DNA of 17,177 nucleotides from JBFGFG01 sp041627475 (lineage in GTDB: Bacteria > Actinomycetota > Nitriliruptoria > Nitriliruptorales > Nitriliruptoraceae): contig JBFKQZ010000036.1 in assembly GCA_041627475.1 (NCBI GenBank), forward strand, positions 1 through 17,177. The letters are read 5' to 3'. Below are positions 7,226 to 13,585 of the stretch, in pieces (the first letter of the stretch is position 1; the number at the start of each line of letters is the position of its first letter). The position numbers and the translations under genes are program-made. Under the pieces are notes generated by a model, which was not told the origin of the DNA, made no database searches, and worked only from the letters and a program-made list of their open reading frames with translations.

Positions 7226-7254
7226 CGAGCCCCCGGCCGTCGGTCGGGGGCTCG
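7226..7254. terminator. Terminator hairpin between convergent genes
   Basis: CGAGCCCCCG (7226-7235) pairs perfectly with CGGGGGCTCG (7245-7254) around a 9-base loop. It lies in the 50-bp gap between two convergent stop codons (7211 and 7262), so it could serve both strands. There is no long T tract, as is common in high-GC actinobacteria. Confidence 0.75.
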
Positions 7255-7261
7255 GCTGCGT

Positions 7262-7750
7262 TCAGGTCGAGCGCGCGTGCGGGGCGTGGGTGGCACGGAC
7301 GAGTGCCGACAGGGTTCGGCGGACGACGGCGAGGTCCTCGTCCCCGACGATCGCCGCGACCTCGTCCTCGATCGTCGCGAACGCGGCCATGGTCGCCTCG
7401 TGGGCAGCGAGCCCTCGCTCATCCCACACGAGCAGCTTGGCGCGACCATCGGTCGGGTCGGGCTCCTTGCGGAAGTAGCCCTTCGCGACCAGGTCGTCGA
7501 CGAGCTCCCCCATGGCCTGCTTCGTCATCCCGGCCGCGTCCGCGAGATCGGTCAGGCGCCGCCCCTCGGGCGGCAGGTTGACGAACACGGCGTTGTGGGC
7601 GCGGCGGACGTCGTCGAAGCCGGCTCCGGCCATCAGCTCGAGGTGGCGGTCCTCCCACCAGGCCACGAGCGGTGTCAGCAGGCCGATCAGCGGCGGCCCC
7701 TCGGGACGCCGCTGCAGCGCTGCCGTCGCGACGTCGAGCTCTCGTCCCAC
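7262..7750 (-). CDS. MarR-family transcriptional regulator
   Basis: This 162-aa protein has the standard MarR layout: N-terminal dimerisation helices, a winged helix (about 48-110) with the recognition region LTDLADAAGMTKQAMGELVDDLVAKGYFRKEPDPTDGRAK, and C-terminal helices. The D-x-x-D-G-R wing is visible at DPTDGRAKLL. It should bind DNA as a dimer, usually repressing the divergent gene until a ligand is bound. The GTG start (7748-7750) is supported by GGGAGGA a few bases upstream. It is divergent from a VOC-family gene, and two similar palindromes lie between them, so it probably controls that gene and itself. The ligand is unknown. Confidence 0.92.
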   Translation of the reverse strand: MGRELDVATAALQRRPEGPPLIGLLTPLVAWWEDRHLELMAGAGFDDVRRAHNAVFVNLPPEGRRLTDLADAAGMTKQAMGELVDDLVAKGYFRKEPDPTDGRAKLLVWDERGLAAHEATMAAFATIEDEVAAIVGDEDLAVVRRTLSALVRATHAPHARST

Positions 7751-7775
7751 GTGGTCCTCCCAGGTCGGTCACAAA

Positions 7776-7842
7776 CATATCGTCAGGCCTCTTGACAATA
7801 TGGTAAGGGGTCCGTACGGTTTCGTCATGCTTCCTGACGAAA
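7776..7842. promoter_or_regulatory. VOC-gene promoter with two matching MarR-type operators
   Basis: The promoter is TTGACA (7792-7797), 17 bases, TACGGT (7815-7820), on the plus strand. Operator 1 is CATATCGTCA-N7-TGACAATATG (7776-7802, 9 of 10 pairs) and overlaps the -35. Operator 2 is TTTCGTCA-N7-TGACGAAA (7820-7842, perfect) and covers the expected start site and the edge of the Shine-Dalgarno. Both have the half-site CGTCA and a 7-base spacer. Their centres (7789 and 7831) are 42 bp apart, four helical turns. The divergent MarR protein is the obvious binder. Confidence 0.8.
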
Positions 7843-7851
7843 GGGATCGCC

Positions 7852-8310
7852 ATGCCGCTCGCAGACGGCTGCCACCACGTCGCACTCGTGACCGAGGACC
7901 TCGACCGGTTCCTCGAGTTCTGGGTGCCGCTCTTCGACGCCGACGTGCGTCTCGACCTCACCGAGGGACCGATGCGGCACGCCCTGGTGGACCTCGGCGG
8001 GGGCTTCAGCCTCCACCCGTTCGAGCTCGCCGAGGGCGACTCGACCGCGGGCACCGCTCTCCCCTCGATGTTCGAACGGGGCCACCTCGACCACGTCGCC
8101 ATCGCGATCGAGGACCCCACGACCTTCGAGCTCCTGCGGCGACGCCTCGTCGATCTCGGGGCGACCGACGGCACGCTGACCGACTTCGGGATGGTGCGAT
8201 CGGTCTGGTTCGAGGACCCCGACGGCATGGGCTGCGAGATCGCCCAGTGGACCGACGCCCCGGCACGGACGCTGGACGAGGCGACCCGCGAGCCGTTGGA
8301 GGTCGGCTGA
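7852..8310 (+). CDS. VOC-superfamily protein (glyoxalase/dioxygenase fold)
   Basis: This 152-aa protein has the paired beta-alpha-beta-beta-beta modules of the vicinal oxygen chelate superfamily, starting HHVALVTEDLDRFLEFW (about 8-24) and LDHVAIAIEDPTTFELLRRRL (about 79-99). Likely metal ligands are H9, H55 or E58, H81 and E129 (GCEIAQW). The family includes glyoxalases, extradiol dioxygenases and antibiotic-resistance proteins; the substrate here cannot be assigned. ATG 7852 follows AAGGGA by 5 bases. It is divergent from a MarR regulator with two operators in its promoter, so an inducible role towards a small organic compound is likely. The stop overlaps a following ATG (TGATG) but no convincing gene follows. 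Confidence 0.88.
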   Translation: MPLADGCHHVALVTEDLDRFLEFWVPLFDADVRLDLTEGPMRHALVDLGGGFSLHPFELAEGDSTAGTALPSMFERGHLDHVAIAIEDPTTFELLRRRLVDLGATDGTLTDFGMVRSVWFEDPDGMGCEIAQWTDAPARTLDEATREPLEVG

Positions 8311-8402
8311 TGCGGCACTGGACGACGCTCGCGGTCGCCGCGATGACTGCCGACCCGGACCCCGACCGGCCGCGTTCCCGCCGCGGCGCGACCGACCGGC
8401 GC

Positions 8403-9416
8403 TCAGTCCTCGGAGCGAGCTCGCGACGGGGCGACCCGCGGTGGCTCGTTCGGCATCTTGGGGTAGACCGGTGGCCAGGGCGCGTCCATGAGGCCGTCGG
8501 CCATGTCCCGCTCGTGGAGGGCGGTCAGCGGCGCCAGTGACTGCGGGTCGCCGTGCATCTCGACCCACGGGTCACCGTCGCTGGCGAGCCGGTCCGGCAC
8601 GGTGTGGATGGTGAGGTCGGCCTGGTCGATCGTGGCCAGTTCGTCCCAGTGGAACGGGGTCGACACCGGCGCGGCCGTCCTGGCCCGGACGCACCAGGCG
8701 CCGAAGACGGTCTTGTGCGGCGCGTTCTGGTTGTAGTCGACGAACACCCGCTCCCCCCGCTCCTCCTTCCACCACTGCGCCGTGATGCGGTCCGGGTGGC
8801 GGCGCTCGAGCTCACGGGCGACGGCGACCGCGGCGGCCCGGACCGCGTAGCAGTCCTGTTCGGGCGTGAGCGCGACGTAGACGTGGATGCCGGCCTTGCC
8901 CGTGGTCTTGGGGAACGACGCGATCCCGAGCTCGTCGAGCAGCTCCTTCGTCCGGGCCGCTGCCCAGCGGACGTCGTCGAAGTCGGTGCCCGGCGACGGG
9001 TCGAGGTCGATCCGCAGCTCGTCGGCGACGTCCACGTCCGACGCGCGCACCGGCCAGACGTGGAAGCCGAGACAGCCGAGGTTGACCGCCCACAGGACGT
9101 GGGCGATGTCTGCGGCGACGAGCACGTTCGACGGCGTCCCGTTCACCGTCTGCACCGTCGTGGTCGTCAGCCAGTCCGGCGCCGAGTCCGGGATCCGCTT
9201 CTGGAAGAAGCTCTTGCCCGAGCTGCCGTTCGGGTGCCGTTCGAGCAGCAGCGGCCGGTCCTGCAGCGTCGCCATCAGCGGCTCGGCGACGGCCTCGTAG
9301 TAGTGCACGAGGTCCAGCTTGGTCGCCCCGGCCCTGCGGAAGTACAGCTTGCCCGGGCTGGACACGCGCACGCTCCGGCCGGCGGCCACCACCTCGACGG
9401 CGTCGTCGTCGGCCAC
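8403..9416 (-). CDS. Stand-alone LigD-type polymerase domain (archaeo-eukaryotic primase fold)
   Basis: This 337-aa protein matches the polymerase domain of bacterial LigD without ligase or phosphoesterase modules. Visible motifs are the N-terminal SVRVSSPGKLYFRRAGATKLDLVHYY, the RHPNG region, catalytic D137 and D139 in LRIDLDPSP, H178 in TTGKAGIHVYV, and D227 in VFVDYNQN. NAPHKTVFGAW and PVSTPFHWDEL follow. LigD polymerases add nucleotides, often ribonucleotides, at ends or gaps during non-homologous end joining and repair. GTG at 9416 is chosen because GGAG lies 6 bases upstream and LigD homology begins just inside; the upstream extension is a shadow of the divergent gene. No Ku or ligase gene is in the window. 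It compares with stand-alone PolD-type proteins of mycobacteria. Confidence 0.92.
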   Translation of the reverse strand: MADDDAVEVVAAGRSVRVSSPGKLYFRRAGATKLDLVHYYEAVAEPLMATLQDRPLLLERHPNGSSGKSFFQKRIPDSAPDWLTTTTVQTVNGTPSNVLVAADIAHVLWAVNLGCLGFHVWPVRASDVDVADELRIDLDPSPGTDFDDVRWAAARTKELLDELGIASFPKTTGKAGIHVYVALTPEQDCYAVRAAAVAVARELERRHPDRITAQWWKEERGERVFVDYNQNAPHKTVFGAWCVRARTAAPVSTPFHWDELATIDQADLTIHTVPDRLASDGDPWVEMHGDPQSLAPLTALHERDMADGLMDAPWPPVYPKMPNEPPRVAPSRARSED

Positions 9417-9502
9417 CGCAGGCTCCCCCGGTCGTGTCGGCGAGAGCCTAGGAGCGGCTTGTCGGCGTAGTGTCGCGGCGACCCGACCTGCCGGAGCAGA
9501 CC

Positions 9503-10735
9503 GTGCCGACGCCCGCGCTCGACCTCGACTGGGTGCGCAGCCAGTTCCCCGCCTACGACGAGGGCAGCCCGCTGGCCGAGGTCGCCTTCTTCGAGGCTGC
9601 CGGCGGCTCGTTCCCGAGCCGTGCCACGGTCGAGCGGCTGACCCGCTTCTACACCGAGCGCAAGGTGCAGCCCGGCCAGCCCTACCCGGTCGCACAGACC
9701 GCCTGGGAGGAGATGGAGGGCAGCTACGCCCGGCTCGCCGACTGGATGGGCGTCGCACCCGACGAGGTGCTCGTCGGCCCGTCCACGACGGCGAACACGT
9801 ACACGCTCGCCGGCGCGCTGCGCGAGATCCTCGGACCCGGTGACGCGGTCGTCGTCACCGACCAGGCCCACGAGGCCAACGCCGGCCCGTACGACCGACT
9901 CGCCGACATCGGGGTGGACGTCCGCACGTGGGCGGTCGACCCGGCGACCGGTGCCCTGGACGTGGCAGGCCTCGAGAACGTCCTCGACCCGGACGTGGCC
10001 GCCGTCGCGTTCCCGCAGACGTCCAACCTCCTGGGCGACCCGATGGACCTGCGGCCCGTCTGCGACCTCGTGCACGAGGCCGGCGCGCTCGCGATCGTCG
10101 ACGGCGTGGCCGCGGCCCCCCACGGACTGCCGTGGATCGACGACACGGGTGCCGACGTCTACCTGTTCAGCTCCTACAAGACGTACGGCCCACACCAGGG
10201 CGTGATGGTCGTCCGCAGCGACGCACTGGAGCAGCTGCCCAACCAGGGCCACTACTTCAACGCCGACCAGCCACACAAGCGTCTGGTCCCCGCAGGTCCG
10301 GACCACGCGCAGCTCGCGGCGCTCCAGGGGGTCACCGACTACCTCGACGCGCTCGACGCACACCACTTCGACGACGACGTCGACGCTCGCACCCGCAACC
10401 ACCGCGTCCACGACCTGCTGCGGTCCGCCGAGACCGAGCGCCTCGCGCCGCTGCTGGGCTTCCTCGCCGACCACGACCGGGTCCGGGTGCTCGGACCGAC
10501 CGACCCGTCACGCCGGGTCCCCACGGTCGCGGTGCAGCTCGACACCGACGCCCGGGCCGTCGCCGAACAGCTCGGCCAGCGCGGAGTCGCGGCCGCGGCG
10601 GGCCACTTCTACTCCCACCGCCTCGTCGTCGCCATGGACGTCGACCCGGCCACCGTCCTGCGTCTGAGCTTCACGCACACCACGGCCCCGTGGGAGGTCG
10701 AGCGGGCCGTCTCGGCGTGCTCCGACCTGCTGTGA
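9503..10735 (+). CDS. Class V aminotransferase, cysteine-desulfurase-like (VC1184-type)
   Basis: This is a 410-aa PLP-dependent fold-type I enzyme. The PLP lysine is K226 in SSYKTYGPHQG; D200 in VDGVAAAPHGL and H123 in DQAHEAN are the expected cofactor contacts. The start SQFPAYDE...VAFFEAAGGSFP and the GHFYSHRL segment match the 'cysteine desulfurase-like' subfamily rather than true NifS, IscS or SufS. The region that would carry the catalytic Cys loop has no cysteine, and only two cysteines occur (PVCDL and SACSD near the end), so desulfurase activity is doubtful. GTG 9503 is preferred because GGAG (9493-9496) lies 6 bases before it; a GTG at 9470 is in frame but lacks a clear Shine-Dalgarno. 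It is divergent from ligD across 86 bp. The substrate is unknown. Confidence 0.9.
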   Translation: MPTPALDLDWVRSQFPAYDEGSPLAEVAFFEAAGGSFPSRATVERLTRFYTERKVQPGQPYPVAQTAWEEMEGSYARLADWMGVAPDEVLVGPSTTANTYTLAGALREILGPGDAVVVTDQAHEANAGPYDRLADIGVDVRTWAVDPATGALDVAGLENVLDPDVAAVAFPQTSNLLGDPMDLRPVCDLVHEAGALAIVDGVAAAPHGLPWIDDTGADVYLFSSYKTYGPHQGVMVVRSDALEQLPNQGHYFNADQPHKRLVPAGPDHAQLAALQGVTDYLDALDAHHFDDDVDARTRNHRVHDLLRSAETERLAPLLGFLADHDRVRVLGPTDPSRRVPTVAVQLDTDARAVAEQLGQRGVAAAAGHFYSHRLVVAMDVDPATVLRLSFTHTTAPWEVERAVSACSDLL

Positions 10736-10747
10736 CAGGGGCGCCGG

Positions 10748-11374
10748 TCACTCGCCGCGGACGTCGACGGTGCCGGCGATGACGTCCGCGTCCGGCGCCA
10801 CGGTGAGGAGTGCCTCCCCGAGCGCCCGCAGTCGGTAGGTCCCGAGCAACCAGCCGGTCCGTGCGCCGGGGAGGCGCGGGTCGGACCGTCGGGAGACCAC
10901 CACCACGCCGTCGAGGGCGCTGGCCCGACCGGTGTCGTGCTCGCGTGGGATCACCACCTGCCCATGGCCCGGGACGGCGACGACACGCCACCAGACCCGG
11001 TTCCGCCACCGCGACGGGAGCAGGGTGTCCACCAACCGGAACCGCTGCACGCGCCCGTCCTCGATGCGGGCGAGGTGGACGGTGCTGAACGGGTCGTCGA
11101 GGAAGCTGATCGCGGCGATGTCCGCAGCGTGGAGCTCGAGCTCGCCATCGATCCACAGCCCGGTGTCGTCGACGACGACCTCCCGGTTGATCCAGCGGAC
11201 CGTGACCAACCAGTACCACGCAGCCAGCCCCCACAGGAGCGTGAACCCCTGCCACGTCTCGAGCCACTCGCTGATGGACGCGCCCCACATCACCCAGAAG
11301 GGGGTGGCGATCAGCCCGATCATGACCATCCCGGGCGCGATGCCGAGGTAGACCCGGTGGCGGTAGTGCTGCAT
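10748..11374 (-). CDS. Two-TM membrane protein with PH-like domain
   Basis: This 208-aa protein is the last gene of a four-gene overlapping cluster. Two hydrophobic segments near the N-terminus (about 9-30 and 42-60) are followed by a beta-rich domain starting WINREVVVDDTGLWIDGELELHAADIAAISFLDD. That is the pattern of small bacterial PH-like domains attached to TM hairpins. With both ends inside, the domain is cytoplasmic. Its ATG (11374-11372) overlaps the stop of the preceding gene as TGATG, indicating coupled translation. The family is not certain and the function unknown. Context suggests it acts with the WXG100-like protein and the 332-aa helical protein, for example as a membrane partner or protective protein; this is inference. 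It ends 12 bases from the stop of the convergent aminotransferase gene. Confidence 0.7.
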   Translation of the reverse strand: MQHYRHRVYLGIAPGMVMIGLIATPFWVMWGASISEWLETWQGFTLLWGLAAWYWLVTVRWINREVVVDDTGLWIDGELELHAADIAAISFLDDPFSTVHLARIEDGRVQRFRLVDTLLPSRWRNRVWWRVVAVPGHGQVVIPREHDTGRASALDGVVVVSRRSDPRLPGARTGWLLGTYRLRALGEALLTVAPDADVIAGTVDVRGE

Positions 11375-12372
11375 CAGAACAGTCCCTCGGTGAAGAAGTT
11401 CGCGGCCGCCGAGGCAGCCGAGCCGATCCCGCGTCCGAGCGCCCGGGCACCGTCCGCGATCTCGTCGCGGTACTCGTACACGAGCACCCCACCCGTGACG
11501 ACGCCGCCGAGGAGCTGGACGGGCGGGAAGCCGGACAGCATCGCGGCGCCGGCGACCGTCCTCAGCCCGCTGGTCCAGGCGCGCTCCTCGTCACCCGCAC
11601 GCAGCGCCCGGTACGTGTCGGCCGCATCGAGGACGAGCCCCGCACCGCCGAGCGCGCGGCCACCGATGCGGGTGACCGCTCCTGCGCGGCTGGACCGGAG
11701 CCGGTCCAGCGTGGTCCCGAGTCGGCCGCCGACGTCGGCCGGCGAGCGGTACGACCCGAGACCACGTCCGAGCAGCCGCTGCACGTCCTGCCGCGTGTCG
11801 GCGACGATGCCAGCGAGAGACATCTCGTGCAGCGGGCCCGCGATGTGCGCCTCGACCCGCGCGAGCCGGGCGCGGACCACCTCGTTGCGGGCGTTGCGGT
11901 GGTCACGGATCCGGCGGACCTCGTCAGCGGTCGGTCGCCGACCCCGCGCGACCTCACCGGCCTTGACGTCCGCGTAGTTCCACTCGTCGGGGTGCCGCGC
12001 CTCCAGCACCGCGCGCCGCGTGCCCGCCCAGACCCCCAGCAGACCGTGCCAGCCGTCGACCGCGTCGTCGACCGTGCCCTTGACCCCCTCGGCCCACAGA
12101 GCAGCGCGCACGCCGATCCAGCGGTCCGCCGCGACCATGGCCCCGTGGGTCCGGGCGACCCGGTGGCCGAGGTCGTCGAGACGCGCCGCGAGCTCGGCCC
12201 CGCGGGTCCGGTGGGGAGGCAACGACGGCACGTACGCCGACGACGACCCACGGAACCGGTCGATGCCGTGGCCGACCGCGGCCGCAGCGTCGTCGACGTC
12301 GTCGGCCCGTCGCCCGAGGACACGCCGCAGCTCGAGCAGCTCGTCGAGGTCCGCACCGACGCGTCCCGTCAT
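11374..12372 (-). CDS. Helical ESX-substrate-like protein with hydrophobic C-terminus
   Basis: I do not recognise a named family for this 332-aa protein. Residues 1-90 are helical and amphipathic (DLDELLELRRVLGRRADDVDDAA, then ELAARLDDLGHRVARTHGAM), like the hairpin of WXG100/ESX substrates. Residues 90-200 are charged and helical (HPDEWNYADVKAGEVARGRR). From about 235 there is a Gly/Ala-rich hydrophobic part (GALGGAGLVLDAADTYRAL-type stretch, then AGAAMLSGFPPVQLLGGVVTGGVLVYEY), resembling membrane-inserting tails of LXG/WXG polymorphic toxins. No enzymatic toxin motif is visible. ATG 12372 overlaps the upstream stop as ATGA, and the stop overlaps the next ATG as TGATG. An upstream in-frame extension is a shadow of the WXG gene. 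An effector or structural ESX-type partner is possible; unproven. Confidence 0.75.
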   Translation of the reverse strand: MTGRVGADLDELLELRRVLGRRADDVDDAAAAVGHGIDRFRGSSSAYVPSLPPHRTRGAELAARLDDLGHRVARTHGAMVAADRWIGVRAALWAEGVKGTVDDAVDGWHGLLGVWAGTRRAVLEARHPDEWNYADVKAGEVARGRRPTADEVRRIRDHRNARNEVVRARLARVEAHIAGPLHEMSLAGIVADTRQDVQRLLGRGLGSYRSPADVGGRLGTTLDRLRSSRAGAVTRIGGRALGGAGLVLDAADTYRALRAGDEERAWTSGLRTVAGAAMLSGFPPVQLLGGVVTGGVLVYEYRDEIADGARALGRGIGSAASAAANFFTEGLF

Positions 12373-12779
12373 CGGACCCCACCCGGCACACCGACGCTGG
12401 TGGTCCCTGACTGCGCCGGCGCCGGGGTCGCACCAGCCGCATGCCCCCAGGTCGACGCCTGCGTGGTCGGGCGACAGGCACTGGCGGCCGCGGCGGCCGC
12501 ACGTGCTGCCGCGGCGAGGTCGGCCTCGCGCTGCTCGGCCGCGCGTGCGGCTGCCTCCAGCAGGTCGGCGGTCGAGCGCAGGGCCCACGCCTCGCGCCGG
12601 AGGTCGTCGCAGACCGCCCAGACCTCCTCGGTGACGCGGTCGCGCTCGCAGCCCGACCAGGTCACCGTCGCGACGCCGGTGCCGACCGTGCCGGCGATCC
12701 GCTCGTACTCGTCGGCGCGGTCACGGCACACCGCGGCGGCGTGGCGGGCGGCGGCCGGGTCGTGGTCGACGTACCTCAT
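12369..12779 (-). CDS. WXG100-like protein (type VII secretion substrate-like)
   Basis: This 136-aa protein has a helix, a turn with W41-S42-G43 (VTWSGCERDRV), and a second long helix (about 46-100). This is the helix-turn-helix hairpin of WXG100/ESAT-6 proteins, with the motif at the canonical distance from the start. The first 100 aa fit the family length; a low-complexity Ala/Gly/Thr/Pro tail of about 36 aa follows. No clear YxxxD/E secretion signal is seen after the hairpin. Four cysteines occur in the helical part, more than usual for ESX proteins. ATG 12779 overlaps the preceding stop by 4 bases (ATGA), and its own stop overlaps the next start by 4 bases. No EccC or other T7SS core gene is in the window, so secretion is inferred only from the fold. 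Confidence 0.78.
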   Translation of the reverse strand: MRYVDHDPAAARHAAAVCRDRADEYERIAGTVGTGVATVTWSGCERDRVTEEVWAVCDDLRREAWALRSTADLLEAAARAAEQREADLAAAARAAAAAASACRPTTQASTWGHAAGATPAPAQSGTTSVGVPGGVR

Positions 12780-13486
12780 GCCGCGACCTCGACGTCCTCG
12801 GCACCCAGCAGCACGAGCGCGAGGTCGACGACCGTGTCGTCGTCCGACAGCGGCACGACGGCCAGATCACCGTCCGGGAGCGCCCAGCAGGCGACCGACC
12901 CGTCGTCGTGGTGGATCACGGTGACGCTGTGCGCGACGGCGTCCGCAGGTCCGTGCTCGGACCGCACGACCCGCGTCGTCGAGCGTCGTGCCGGCTCGGG
13001 CAGCACCGCCAGGACCTCGTCGATGCTGCGGCGGCCGGCGAGCTGCTGCACGCGGGACGTGGGTGCCGCGAGGCCGTCGGCCAGCAGCCCGCACAGGAGG
13101 ACCGACGCCGCCGCCGGGTCCGCGAGGAGCAGGTCGTGGAAGCCGGTCGTCGGCTCCTGCAGGTCGAGCAGGGCCCGGTCGGGCGCCACGACGACCGATC
13201 GCCGCTCGTGCTCGTCAGCGCGCTCGGTCTCGACGAGCAGCACGACCGTGGCTGCCTCGACGACGGCGGCGACGGCGCCGAGCGGGCCGGTCAGCGCACC
13301 TGTTGCACCGTCACGGGCACCTGCCTCGTCCAGCATGCGTGCGGCCGCGTCGCGCAACCGCCCGACGGCGTCGTCAGGCAGCTCCGCCAGTGCCGGGCTC
13401 CACCACGCCGACGGCGCCGACGAGGGGCGGCCGCACAGCAGCAGCACCTCGTCGGGCACCACCCCGACGGCCTCGACCCCGTCCAC
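12776..13486 (-). CDS. Unknown protein heading the WXG cluster, possibly EspG-like
   Basis: This is a 236-aa acidic soluble protein with no TM segment or signal peptide. I cannot assign a family firmly. The alternating beta/alpha layout is loosely like EspG chaperones of ESX substrates: a middle RSVVVAPDRALLDLQEPTTGFHDLLL and a C-terminal SVTVIHHDDGSVACWALPDGDLAVVPLSDDDTVVDLALVLL. EspG proteins are somewhat longer. GTG 13486 is preferred over GTG 13492 because AGGAGG (13497-13492) overlaps the latter and lies 5 bases before the former. It is first in a four-gene cluster, overlapping the WXG gene by ATGA. A chaperone for the WXG pair would fit its position, but that is inference. Confidence 0.7.
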   Translation of the reverse strand: MDGVEAVGVVPDEVLLLCGRPSSAPSAWWSPALAELPDDAVGRLRDAAARMLDEAGARDGATGALTGPLGAVAAVVEAATVVLLVETERADEHERRSVVVAPDRALLDLQEPTTGFHDLLLADPAAASVLLCGLLADGLAAPTSRVQQLAGRRSIDEVLAVLPEPARRSTTRVVRSEHGPADAVAHSVTVIHHDDGSVACWALPDGDLAVVPLSDDDTVVDLALVLLGAEDVEVAA

Positions 13487-13508
13487 GCACACCTCCTCGC
13501 TTGCAGCG

Positions 13509-13536
13509 AGAATACATGTGCATGCATTTCATGCAA
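13509..13536 (-). promoter_or_regulatory. Promoter of the WXG cluster with nested palindromes
   Basis: On the minus strand TTGCAT (13536-13531) and TATTCT (13514-13509) are 16 bases apart, a good -35/-10 pair upstream of the first gene of the cluster. The stretch is unusually AT-rich for this window. It contains palindromes ACATGT (13514-13519), TGCATGCA (13519-13526) and the dyad TGCAT-TTC-ATGCA (13523-13535), the last lying across the -35. This looks like an operator for an unidentified regulator. Confidence 0.6.
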
Positions 13537-13585
13537 TGCCGTGTCACATCACTGTGGGAGGCTCCGCCGGCCTGGCGGGCCCCGG

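Noticed and set aside
8310..8540. A 76-aa plus-strand ORF starting at TGATG directly after the VOC gene
   Set aside because: The coupled start is tempting, but most of it is antisense to the well-supported ligD gene. It is Arg-rich with no recognisable pattern, as expected for a shadow frame.
9417..9502. TGTCGGCG repeats between ligD and the aminotransferase as an operator
   Set aside because: The two copies (9435-9442 and 9460-9467) are 25 bp apart without symmetry, and such GC-rich 8-mers are expected by chance here.
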